NCBI RefSeq assembly: GCF_000011485.1
Contig: NC_005071.1
Coordinates: forward strand, 310,001-374,000
DNA: 64,000 nucleotides
Direction: 5' to 3'
DNA from: Prochlorococcus marinus str. MIT 9313
GTDB lineage: Bacteria > Cyanobacteriota > Cyanobacteriia > PCC-6307 > Cyanobiaceae
The notes beneath the pieces are model-generated. The model was not told where the DNA came from and made no database searches. It saw nothing but the letters and a program-made list of their open reading frames with translations. A program made the translations under genes and the position numbers. Shown here piece after piece: positions 17,028 through 24,287 of this stretch (within the stretch, counting starts at the first letter, position 1; every line of letters begins with the position of its first letter).

Positions 17028-18982
17028 TTGAGAGGGTTTTCTTCGCATTTGCTTGTTGCAGGCTTGGCCCTTACAGCACTAGTGCTTGGTGCCCAGCCCT
17101 TTCCTTCTCAAGCAATGGTTGTCGTTGCTGTGGGGTTGCTGATCACGGCTCGTTTCTGCTTGATTCGTCTCGGCATGACCCAAAGCAGGGCTACAGCATT
17201 GGCGTTGATGTTGCCATTGTTGTTGGCATGGGCTTGCTGGTGGGGGCAGCCGAGGCCTGGACCTTTGGACCCTGTGCGTTTGTTGGCGAGTGCCGGTTCT
17301 TTTTGATGGTTCATCGCGCCTACCGCTTTGAAGCAGCCTCGAAGGCCGGCTGCTGAGTGATGGCCGATTGCTTCGTGATAGCAGGTTTGTGGCTGATAGT
17401 TGTCGTGCCTTGTTGGCGGTGCACCGGATTAATGGCTTGTCGCGCCATGGTCGTAGTGAAGTTCAGCTACGACCTTGCCCTCAGCTTTTGCAGCAGGGTT
17501 GGCGAATCCGTGTGCATGGTCAGTTGCGCGCTCCGGCTCTAGGGCCTCATCCGCTATTGCCTGGGCCAGCGGAGCGGCTTCAACAGCAGGGAAGTTGGAG
17601 CCAATTCTGGGGAGATCAGGTTGAGGTGTTGCAACGTCCCTGGACGCCCATCGCTGATGCTCGCCATGCGCTTAAAGCAACTGGCAGGACCCGTTCGGGA
17701 GGATTGCTGGCGGCTTTGGTGCTGGGTCGTGCCCAAGTTGATCTGCCGCTTGATTTGGTGAAGGCGTTCCGCGTTGCTGGCCTTTTCCATGCCTTGGAGG
17801 CCTCGGGTTTTCACCTTTCTGTGCTGTTGGGAGCGTCGCTGGGGATTGCTCGGTTGCTGCCAAGGCCCCTCCGTTTGACGTTTGCTTCAACGGCACTGAT
17901 CAGCTTTTTGATGCTGGCCGGACCACAACCGTCGGTTGTGAGAGCTGTGTTGATGGGTAGCACGGTGTTGTTGATCAACAAAGGCGGAGGCCGCAGTCGT
18001 CCTCTAGGTGTGTTGCTAGCGACGTTGGTGCTGATGCTGTTGGTGAATCCCGCCTGGGCGCGATCGATTGGTTTTCAATTGAGTGCGGCAGCTACTGCAG
18101 GATTGGTCATCACAGCAGGGCCTCTAGAGCAGGCTCTATCCAAGCGTCTACCTACATGGCTTCGAGGGTTGGCACCAGCGCTGGCTGTTCCTTTGTCCGC
18201 AATCGTCTGGACGCTGCCACTACAGATTGTTCATTTTGGATCTGCACTTGGCCAATGGCGCAGTTGTTCACCGGTCATCCCCAGCCTTGGTTGGTGCTGT
18301 TGTTGGTGTTGGGATTGCTGCTTTGGTTGGTAACGGGATTGCGTCACTGGCGTCACTGGCGTCACTGGGGAGTGGTTGCGTTGTTGGTTTGTTCGTTATC
18401 GCAGGCTGTTGTACAGATGGGCGATGGACTCGTGGTGGTGCATCAGCGCAGTCATCAATGGTTGCTAGCTAGGCATCGTGGGCGGGCGGTTTTGGTTAGT
18501 ACGCATGGAGATGGTCGTAGCTGTTGGCAGGCTCGTCGGCTGAGTGAAGCGTTTGGCCATGCCCGTCTTGATTGGGCGATGGTCTTGGATCTGGTTGCCA
18601 GTGAGGCGGCGTCTTGTTGGCGGAATCTGGCCCATACCGTGCTGGCTGAGCATCAGGGTGTGATGCCTTTGCATGTTGGACAGCTGTTAGTTAGTCCTGG
18701 CCTGGAGGTGAGACCAATTGCTGCGGCAGAGAAGAGTTTGCAGTTGCGAGCTTGTTGTTTGCGTTGGCATCTGCGCCAACGCGTCAGGCCTATTGGAGTT
18801 GGCGTGATCGCCAGGGTTTGGATGGCGTGGAGCGTCAACCTTTAGTCAAATCAGAGGGTTTGACAGGGGTATGGCTTGGCTTTGTCTCAACCTCTCTTGA
18901 GCGGCGATGGTTGCTACAACACACTGCAGGGCGGCTTTGGGTCAGTGGTAGAGCCAGCGGCTCCTTCAGCATGGTGGTCTAG
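17028..18982 (+). pseudogene. comEC: Decayed ComEC/Rec2 DNA-uptake channel
   Basis: Homology to ComEC runs through four pieces in three frames. The first hydrophobic piece (TTG at 17028) ends at a stop at 17304. The next frame has VPVLFDG, a TGA at about 17329, then the DUF4131-like part and the competence domain up to LPLQIVHFGS (about 18240). The frame then shifts to WPMAQLFTGHPQPWLVLLLV. The usual residues between these two motifs appear deleted. A final shift near 18780 leads to the end RQAYWSWRDRQGL onward. Several independent lesions argue for real decay rather than sequencing error. Loss would block this route of natural transformation. Confidence 0.85.
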
Positions 18983-19017
18983 CGTTTTAAAGTTTCCTTG
19001 CGTCTTTACGGGCGTCT

Positions 19018-19102
19018 GGAGAGGTGGCTGAGTGGTCGAAAGCGAACGACTCGAAATCGTTTGACGGGCAACCGTCCGTGGGTTCGAATCCCACCCTCTC
19101 CG
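19018..19102 (+). tRNA. tRNA-Ser (CGA)
   Basis: The acceptor stem GGAGAGG (19018-19024) pairs with CCTCTCC (19095-19101), with discriminator G. The anticodon stem AACGA/TCGTT holds the loop CTCGAAA, anticodon CGA. A long variable arm (TGACGGGCAACCGTC) identifies a class II serine tRNA, and the T-arm GTTCGAATC is standard. CCA is not encoded. The 3' end forms the left end of the integrated element. Confidence 0.97.
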
Positions 19103-19104
19103 TT
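19092..19104 (+). repeat. Left attachment repeat (attL core) in tRNA-Ser
   Basis: CACCCTCTCCGTT covers the last 11 bases of the tRNA-Ser gene plus two. An exact copy lies at 40209-40221. The pair flanks the integrase and excisionase genes, as expected for integration into a tRNA 3' end. Confidence 0.85.
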
Positions 19105-19217
19105 TTTAGTTTGTGCTGCCGGGACCTGACAGGTCTCAGAGTGCTTTCATAGCAATGTGTCTGGGACGTGACGCTGTCCTGAGAGGTCCTCGGAAAACCC
19201 CTCCGAAGCGCTTGATT

Positions 19218-19280
19218 TGTTGGTGGATATGTTGGTGGATATTGTGGTTGTGTTGGTGGATAAAATGTATGTTGGTGGAT
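19218..19280 (+). repeat. Four copies of TGTTGGTGGAT, candidate integrase arm sites
   Basis: Identical 11-mers occur at 19218-19228, 19230-19240, 19251-19261 and 19270-19280, just before the integrase start at 19289. A fifth exact copy (40128-40138) lies near the right end. The second copy and the right-hand copy share the longer TGTTGGTGGATATTG. Position and repetition suggest binding sites for the integrase N-terminal domain. Confidence 0.75.
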
Positions 19281-19288
19281 TTCGTTAG

Positions 19289-20557
19289 ATGGGTCTGACA
19301 GAAAGGGAAGTCAGGTCACTATCAGTCAAGTCAAAGAGGTACAGCAGGTCCGTGGGAGACTCCCTATATGTATTAGTAGAACCTGTAAAAGGTAGTGGTG
19401 GCAAGAGTTTTGTAGGGAAAATGCGTTCTAATGGCAAGCAAATTGATGTTCGTATCGGCGTTTTTGGCAAAGGTCCAGGGCAGTGGACTCTCAAAGCAGC
19501 AAGAGATGAATGGTTTCGTTTGCGGAGTTGGTATAGAGAGACAGGCAGAGATCCAAGAGAATTGCAAAAGGATGAGAAAAGGCAATTAGCAAAACAATCC
19601 TCTGATCAAACACTTAATGAGTTGGTTGATTCTTATTTGATTGCATGTAAGACGAAATACAAACAATCAGAGACCACCATTAAGGACAAGAAAAATAAGT
19701 TGTCCAATGAAATTATCCCTGCATTAGGTGGAAGTACTCCTGTTAGTCGTTTGGGATGGGATGAGAAATCAAAAGGTAGGACTGGCAGAGAAGCGGTCTT
19801 TGAGATCACTGACTCCATAGAGAAGAGGGGGTCTCTAAATCAGGCAAGGAAGGTGCTTGGTGTGATGAGGCACCTCTTTGACTACGCCATAGAACGGGGA
19901 TGGATGGAGAGAGGTCAAAACCCTGCAGTGCAAGCAAGGAGTGTTGGTGCAGGGCATGAGGTCCAACACAACCCTTGTTTGTCGTGGGATGAGTTGCCGC
20001 AGTTATTGGATGACCTAAACCGCAATAAGGGGAATGGGTCACAGGTGGTTCTTGCTGCGATCAAGTTGGATTTAATGACTTTCTTGCGTGTTGGGTCATT
20101 GGTTCCAATGCGTTGGGATGAAGTGGATTACGCAGCAAACCTATGGACTGTGCCTGGATCCAGGATGAAGAGTGGCAAGAATCATTGGGTTCCTCTGACT
20201 GATCCAATTAAGGATCTGCTGGCACATCTGAGGAAAATCAATGGTGACCAGGATTATGTGTTCTGGAGTCCAAGGGGTAGAAGCAAACCCCATATCGATG
20301 AGTCAGCACTGAACCAACACCTCAAAGTGCGCCTTGGTTATGGAGGAAGGCAAACCGCTCATGGACTTCGTTCTTTGCCACTAACAGCAGGGCAGGAAGT
20401 CCTCAAGTTCTCTGCTGAGGTCATTCAACGGCAGATGGACCATGCAGTTGGGGACAAGGTTCGTCAGGCATACGACAAGTCCCAACTTCTTGATGAGAGG
20501 TGGAAGTTCATGCGTGCCTGGTGTGATGCTCTCCTGGATCAAGGACTTGAGGTTTGA
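19289..20557 (+). CDS. int: Tyrosine integrase, P4 type
   Basis: This 422-aa recombinase has an N-terminal arm-binding domain of the P4/DUF4102 sort (about 1-95), a core-binding domain (about 105-210) and a C-terminal catalytic domain. The visible catalytic set is Arg267 (FLRVGSL), Lys294 (RMKSGKNH), His358/Arg361 (AHGLRSL), His385 (MDHAVGDK) and Tyr395 (VRQAYDKS), so it looks active. It begins 187 bases after tRNA-Ser and reads away from it, the classic arrangement for integration at a tRNA. The ATG at 19289 directly follows the repeated arm-type motif, so the enzyme may repress its own promoter. Confidence 0.95.
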   Translation: MGLTEREVRSLSVKSKRYSRSVGDSLYVLVEPVKGSGGKSFVGKMRSNGKQIDVRIGVFGKGPGQWTLKAARDEWFRLRSWYRETGRDPRELQKDEKRQLAKQSSDQTLNELVDSYLIACKTKYKQSETTIKDKKNKLSNEIIPALGGSTPVSRLGWDEKSKGRTGREAVFEITDSIEKRGSLNQARKVLGVMRHLFDYAIERGWMERGQNPAVQARSVGAGHEVQHNPCLSWDELPQLLDDLNRNKGNGSQVVLAAIKLDLMTFLRVGSLVPMRWDEVDYAANLWTVPGSRMKSGKNHWVPLTDPIKDLLAHLRKINGDQDYVFWSPRGRSKPHIDESALNQHLKVRLGYGGRQTAHGLRSLPLTAGQEVLKFSAEVIQRQMDHAVGDKVRQAYDKSQLLDERWKFMRAWCDALLDQGLEV

Positions 20558-20566
20558 GAAGGGGCA

Positions 20567-20938
20567 TCAAGCAGTTCCATTGGTCGAGGAACCCTTCTTG
20601 CACCTGCTCTTAATTGGCAACCAGTCTTCTGAGTAGGTACTGGTCCATCTCGCCTTACGCCACTCATCAAACATCTGCGTGCCTCCATAACGCTTGATCA
20701 GGTCATGGAGAACAACACCATTGAGAGTGCATCCATCAACAGGACATGCCAGCACATAGGTGTCCTTAGAGCGTGCATAACCCATCACTGCCTTGTGCTT
20801 CTTGCAGTTAGGGCATTGAACCTGGAAGGTCTCTTTGCCGTTGAAATTATCTCTTCTTTTGATTCCACCTAATCTTGATGCCATTTCAATGAAGAATGGA
20901 TATTCAATTTTGAGATCAGTTTTAAACTCATAACCCAT
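20567..20938 (-). CDS. Zinc-ribbon hypothetical protein
   Basis: This 123-aa protein has four cysteines in a ribbon pattern: Cys42-Pro-Asn-Cys45 and Cys65-Pro-Val-Asp-Gly-Cys70, with GYARSKDTYVLA between. This resembles the zinc-binding heads of primases or transcription-related proteins, though no catalytic domain follows. It converges on the integrase, with 9 bases between the stops. Its place in the element suggests a role in DNA handling, but that is inference. Confidence 0.65.
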   Translation of the reverse strand: MGYEFKTDLKIEYPFFIEMASRLGGIKRRDNFNGKETFQVQCPNCKKHKAVMGYARSKDTYVLACPVDGCTLNGVVLHDLIKRYGGTQMFDEWRKARWTSTYSEDWLPIKSRCKKGSSTNGTA

Positions 20939-21197
20939 AAGATTATCTCTCTACTTGTTATCATAACTTAACACAATATCAACAATTAGTCAACAACTTG
21001 TATAGATAGAGTGGGTATGAAATTTTGGACTTCTTGAGTTAACTAAGTTCACTTAAGTGTTCTCAAAGTCATCTTAAGGATCAAAGGTGATTTTAAAAGT
21101 ATTTATAAATATAAGTACGTTTACTACCTAAGACTACTTTCTAGCGATAAAGCATCAATTGAGAATCAGGACCATCCTTACTTTATTTACAAGAACT

Positions 21198-21368
21198 ATG
21201 CAAGCAATTCAAGAACCAAAGCAACTAATCAAATCAGTTTCCTATAAGAGAACAGAACAGAAGGTATTAAAGATGGAAAAAGAACTACAAGATTATTATG
21301 GATATGACTACAGTGGATTACATAAGACTCTTGTAAGGGATGCATTTGCAAAGATCAGAATGATTTAA
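21198..21368 (+). CDS. Small basic hypothetical protein
   Basis: The protein is 56 aa if started at ATG 21198 (MQAIQEPKQ); an upstream ATG at 21159 adds 13 residues. It is rich in Lys and Tyr (SYKRTEQKVLKMEKELQDYYGYDYSG) and probably helical. A second small gene follows after 12 bases on the same strand with a good ribosome-binding site between, so the two probably form one transcript. No known family. Confidence 0.5.
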   Translation: MQAIQEPKQLIKSVSYKRTEQKVLKMEKELQDYYGYDYSGLHKTLVRDAFAKIRMI

Positions 21369-21380
21369 AGAGGAACAATA

Positions 21381-21503
21381 ATGAACACAATCAAACTATC
21401 AGCAGTCCATTATCAGATGCTATTAGAACTATCAAAGAAGAAGCACATTAAACCACTTGATTACCTAGAAGAGTTAATACAAGAGGTTTTCAATAGAAAG
21501 TAG
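21381..21503 (+). CDS. 40-aa helical protein
   Basis: The peptide starts MNTIKLSAVHYQMLLELSKK and continues through KHIKPLDYLEELIQEVFNRK. AGAGGAA at about 21368-21374 is well placed as ribosome-binding site for the ATG at 21381. A beta-strand followed by two helices suggests a ribbon-helix-helix-like or small regulatory fold. It is short enough to be missed by usual length cut-offs. It follows the preceding small gene by 12 bases. Confidence 0.6.
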   Translation: MNTIKLSAVHYQMLLELSKKKHIKPLDYLEELIQEVFNRK

Positions 21504-21674
21504 ATGAGTAATCCAATAGTGGGTTTATAAGGTTCCATAAATCTAATCTATATGCGGACCAGATCGACCTTTGAATACACTTCGGATTAAAATTTTTCTG
21601 GGGTAAAAAAAATGGTCTATCAAGGTCGCATATGAATAGCAAAATGGTTGTCTAGTTATCATAATAAAAAGGAG

Positions 21675-21925
21675 CAGAACAGTTGGCATCACTATTTCAG
21701 TGTGTGTGCCAGTAGTTGCGGGTCGGGTTCTATTAGGTTAGAATAAGGGTATCGATACGGGGTGATGCAAGCAACCCTCTCTGCGATACAAATCTAATAT
21801 CTTCTTCGCCCGAAAGGGATCCTTTAGTTAACCAGACATTCCCACCCTGGTTCATGCCAAAGCAAACGGCAAGGGCGAACGCAAACCGCCTAATTAACCC
21901 CTGGAACTATCAGGGAAATTGCGTT
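21675..21925 (+). ncRNA. Candidate structured RNA or leader upstream of an AlpA-like gene
   Basis: Successive pairings can be drawn by hand. TGGCA..CACT with AGTG..TGCCA lies near 21684-21711. GTATCG (21749-21754) pairs with CGATAC (21784-21789) around a GGGT/ACCC stem. CCC-GAAA-GGG is at 21809-21818. AACCAG (21830-21835) pairs with CTGGTT (21847-21852). AACGCAA (21878-21884) pairs with TTGCGTT (21919-21925), enclosing CCCTG/CAGGG. There is no open frame of note, and the DNA is more GC-balanced than its flanks. It does not match tmRNA, RNase P, SRP or the glutamine riboswitch. It ends about 25 bases before the next gene start. Pairings are real in the sequence; expression is unknown. Confidence 0.45.
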
Positions 21926-21950
21926 ACGAGTCCTTTGATTTACTTTTTCT

Positions 21951-22205
21951 ATGTGTTCAGTTGTTTCTCCTGCTCCACTACTTAATCGTGTACAGGTAAA
22001 AGCAATTTTGAGGATCAATAGCGAAAGCACTTTTCAAGATCTATTGAGAACTAACAAGGTTCCTGCTCCTTCTGGTCGTTATAAGCGTACTCATCTGTGG
22101 ACTTCTTCTGACATTTATTCAATTGCAGAAAAGTTTATCATGAATGATGTAACGTTCACTGCAAATATGTGTGTCAAGATTCATCTTGATGCTACTGGTG
22201 AATAG
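21951..22205 (+). CDS. AlpA/excisionase-like HTH protein
   Basis: This 84-aa protein has a segment LLNRVQVKAILRINSESTFQ, then DLLRTNKVPAPSGRYKRTHLW and TSSDIYSIAEKF. This follows the winged HTH pattern of the AlpA/MerR-like excisionase group (helix, turn, recognition helix, FPxP-like turn, W-x-x-x-D-I). It could be a recombination directionality factor or a regulator of the element. A foldable stretch precedes it and a strong terminator follows 50 bases after the stop, so it is a complete transcription unit. Confidence 0.6.
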   Translation: MCSVVSPAPLLNRVQVKAILRINSESTFQDLLRTNKVPAPSGRYKRTHLWTSSDIYSIAEKFIMNDVTFTANMCVKIHLDATGE

Positions 22206-22256
22206 TAAGGCAAGGATATAAATCAGTACTCTTTAATCTGCTTTATGACCATTACA

Positions 22257-22285
22257 GCACCATCGATTACTCGGTGGTGCTTTTT
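22257..22285 (+). terminator. Rho-independent terminator after the AlpA-like gene
   Basis: GCACCATCG (22257-22265) pairs over nine positions, including one G-T, with CGGTGGTGC (22272-22280) around ATTACT, followed by five T. Confidence 0.9.
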
Positions 22286-22329
22286 CCTCACTCTTCTACT
22301 TCTCACTTACTACTCAAATGCCAGAAAAT

Positions 22330-22485
22330 CTATAAAGCAATAAACCCCACAAGCGCTTTGCCTACCAGAAGCACAAATAGTCCTTCTGCAAAAAGCAACC
22401 AGGCAATCGTGGAGTTGTTCAGACCCAACCTTCTATAGCGATCAATCGTCGAGTCATGCACTCTTCTTAGTCGTGTAAGTGGCAT
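22330..22485 (-). CDS. 51-aa membrane protein
   Basis: A small frame starts at ATG 22485 and ends in TAG. A basic N-terminus (MPLTRLRRVHDSTIDRYRRL) leads to a strong hydrophobic helix, IAWLLFAEGLFVLLVGKALV, ending FIAL. The clean soluble-then-membrane layout suggests a real gene. It overlaps the end of the preceding minus-strand gene by about 30 bases, so the pair would be coupled. Function unknown. Confidence 0.5.
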   Translation of the reverse strand: MPLTRLRRVHDSTIDRYRRLGLNNSTIAWLLFAEGLFVLLVGKALVGFIAL

Positions 22486-22681
22486 AAGGGGAACTAAAAA
22501 ACTGGTTTAGCAACAAACTTGGCGGTGGGGTTTCATTCTCCGCTGTCTTCTTTGCTGATTGCAGGTCTTTCACCATATAGGTCTCCTTAAAGGTTTGACC
22601 ACCAAGATAAACAAGAATACAAGTAACACTCATGCCGTTGATGCTCCAATCAATATTAATAACTTTTAGGTTAAACAACAA
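22454..22681 (-). CDS. Small hypothetical protein
   Basis: This 75-aa frame has a TTG start; an internal ATG at 22633 gives 59 aa. The N-terminal half looks like beta strands (VINIDWSINGMSVTCILVYL, GGQTFKETYMV), and the C-terminal half is polar. It lies in a minus-strand series behind the serine recombinase gene. I recognise no family. Moderate doubt remains because of length. Confidence 0.45.
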   Translation of the reverse strand: MLFNLKVINIDWSINGMSVTCILVYLGGQTFKETYMVKDLQSAKKTAENETPPPSLLLNQFFSSPYATYTTKKSA

Positions 22682-22721
22682 AGTTTATAATCAGTTACTT
22701 GATCTACTGCCCAAGAGTTTC

Positions 22722-23075
22722 TTACCCATAACGCCAATACTTTTCTTCACATCCGTCTAACTCCAGTAGGTTGGTAGGTAAGTTATTAACAGCAAGTGTT
22801 GCTTCTTCATCATCGTCGTCCCCATCGTCATCCACAGCACAGAGGTGTTCTATGCTGAGTACGTAGTCATATCCATCCTCTATATCTTCTTCATAAGTTT
22901 CTGGGTAATCAGATAATTTAGTCAACTTATATTCTTGTATCTCTAACTTATTGTCATCAATACATTTTTGTGTAATAAGTAGTGTTCCTGAGTGCTCTGG
23001 GTCAAGCACATAATCAGCACCTTCATAGGTGAAGATTTTTTCTCCATCCTTTTCACTCCAACTACCTTCTTCCAT
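22722..23075 (-). CDS. Highly acidic hypothetical protein
   Basis: About 117 aa from the ATG at 23075; a TTG at 23087 adds four residues. It is very acidic, with a run VDDDGDDDDEEA near residue 90 and many other Asp/Glu residues. It could be a DNA-mimic or calcium-binding protein by composition alone, but no motif proves either. It lies behind the serine recombinase and its overlapping small gene on the same strand inside the element. Confidence 0.6.
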   Translation of the reverse strand: MEEGSWSEKDGEKIFTYEGADYVLDPEHSGTLLITQKCIDDNKLEIQEYKLTKLSDYPETYEEDIEDGYDYVLSIEHLCAVDDDGDDDDEEATLAVNNLPTNLLELDGCEEKYWRYG

Positions 23076-23124
23076 TAGGGTTTGCAACCATTACCTTAGT
23101 TTGTCTCTTTTATTTTACGCCATT

Positions 23125-23295
23125 TCACTCCTTTGGAGGGATTTGAATTTGTAGGTGCTTGGGGATCTTTATTGGTTCTTCCTTTGGGTCTAACCAGTTT
23201 GCCGCAATTCGTAGTGCATTTGCTGTTGTCTCTCTTGCTTGAGGTGTAGACCACAGAAGGGCAACGATGACAGCAAGTAGAAGAGTTTTGATCAT
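23125..23295 (-). CDS. 56-aa secreted or anchored protein overlapping the recombinase gene
   Basis: The ATG at 23295 overlaps the recombinase stop in the form ATGA, so translation is probably coupled. The hydrophobic start MIKTLLLAVIVALLWSTPQA is a signal peptide or anchor, followed by a short part ETTANALRIAANWLDPKEE and a Pro/Lys-rich end. The length falls below usual gene-finder limits. Function unknown. Confidence 0.6.
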   Translation of the reverse strand: MIKTLLLAVIVALLWSTPQARETTANALRIAANWLDPKEEPIKIPKHLQIQIPPKE

Positions 23296-23927
23296 GCCGT
23301 CACGACCTCTTGCTCCACGATGATCCTTCTAATCGTCGATAGAGCAAGACCCGTTTGCTCTCTTATGGACCTGTAAGAGCACCCTTCCTTTCTTAGGCGT
23401 AGGACAAGACCTTCTTTGATGCGACTGGTCTTGGGTCTACCTCCCAAGTTCCCGCCAGTGTCTTTGCGGTGTTGGATGCTTTCAATCGTTCTCTCTCTGG
23501 TCAGTGAGCGCTCTACTTCTGCAAGACCAGAGAGCAGACCAATGAGCACAGGAGCGAATTTCCCAAGTCCTCTTGTATTGATCAGTCCATCCAAGGTCCT
23601 GATATGGATGCCTTGCTGCTGCAGGTCATGGATGCGATTAACCACCTCGACCTGGGTCCTACCTAATCGATCCATCTTCGAGACCACCAACTCATCACCT
23701 TCATCAAGAGCACTGAGTGCTGCCATCAGTTGAGGTCGTTCTTTCTCTTTGACTGTTGTGCTGATCGTTTCCTGGAAAACAACACAGCACCCTTCTTTTT
23801 TCAGATCAACAACCTGACCTTCAGTGGTCTGCCCTGAGGTACTGACGCGGGCATAACCAATCGATTTGTAGTTGGGTTTATCCATGAATGATGGTCTCTC
23901 GAACTTGCGCTTTTGGAATTTGCCCAT
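23292..23927 (-). CDS. Serine recombinase (resolvase/invertase family)
   Basis: This 211-aa protein has a catalytic domain with the nucleophilic Ser29 in GYARVSTSGQ, VSKMDRLGRTQVEVV and the ERSLTRERT E-helix region. A C-terminal HTH follows (KEGCSYRSIREQTGLALSTI). Length and layout match small resolvases. Upstream are TGGAACA repeats (23990, 24072), an inverted TGTTCCA (23931) and GATCG-TTAAC-CGATC at 24051-24065, possible parts of a recombination site. Having both a tyrosine and a serine recombinase suggests a resolution or inversion function besides integration. Confidence 0.9.
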   Translation of the reverse strand: MGKFQKRKFERPSFMDKPNYKSIGYARVSTSGQTTEGQVVDLKKEGCCVVFQETISTTVKEKERPQLMAALSALDEGDELVVSKMDRLGRTQVEVVNRIHDLQQQGIHIRTLDGLINTRGLGKFAPVLIGLLSGLAEVERSLTRERTIESIQHRKDTGGNLGGRPKTSRIKEGLVLRLRKEGCSYRSIREQTGLALSTIRRIIVEQEVVTA

Positions 23928-24287
23928 GCGTGTTCCAAAAAGAGGGGTGTTTCACCTGTATTTCTACTTTAGCAACCAGAACGCCTTAATGGAACACATC
24001 TGAGATTGACTTCACTGGATTTTGAGGGATGAACGCTTCTTAACCAGATTGATCGTTAACCGATCGCTTATTGGAACATAAGAAATAGGCACTACTGCTC
24101 ATACCCCTACTCAATCTCCGTGCTTAGACCTGTATTAGGAGTCCGAGGACGTAGAGACCCTGAAAACCTGTCCTGGACTTGAGGGCATCCGATGCGGGTG
24201 CCCTTCTTCATGTCATGCAGTTGCTGCCCTAATGGTGAGACTGTTTGCTCTACCTAGTCTGAAGACATCGGAGTACGCCACCACTTG
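23928..24287. other. Gap between recombinase and TPR genes
   Basis: No gene is apparent. It contains the putative recombinase repeats listed with that gene. A hairpin GGGCATCC-GATGC-GGGTGCCC followed by TTCTT lies at about 24183-24206 and could terminate rightward transcription. It also holds the first copy of the CCTAGTCTGAAG leader motif (about 24252-24263) that recurs before the second large TPR gene. Confidence 0.55.

Noticed and set aside
21675-21925. tmRNA, glutamine riboswitch or downstream-peptide motif
   Set aside because: No tag peptide, tRNA-like acceptor or GGAAGTAGG-type conserved core was found, so the region is only a generic structured candidate.
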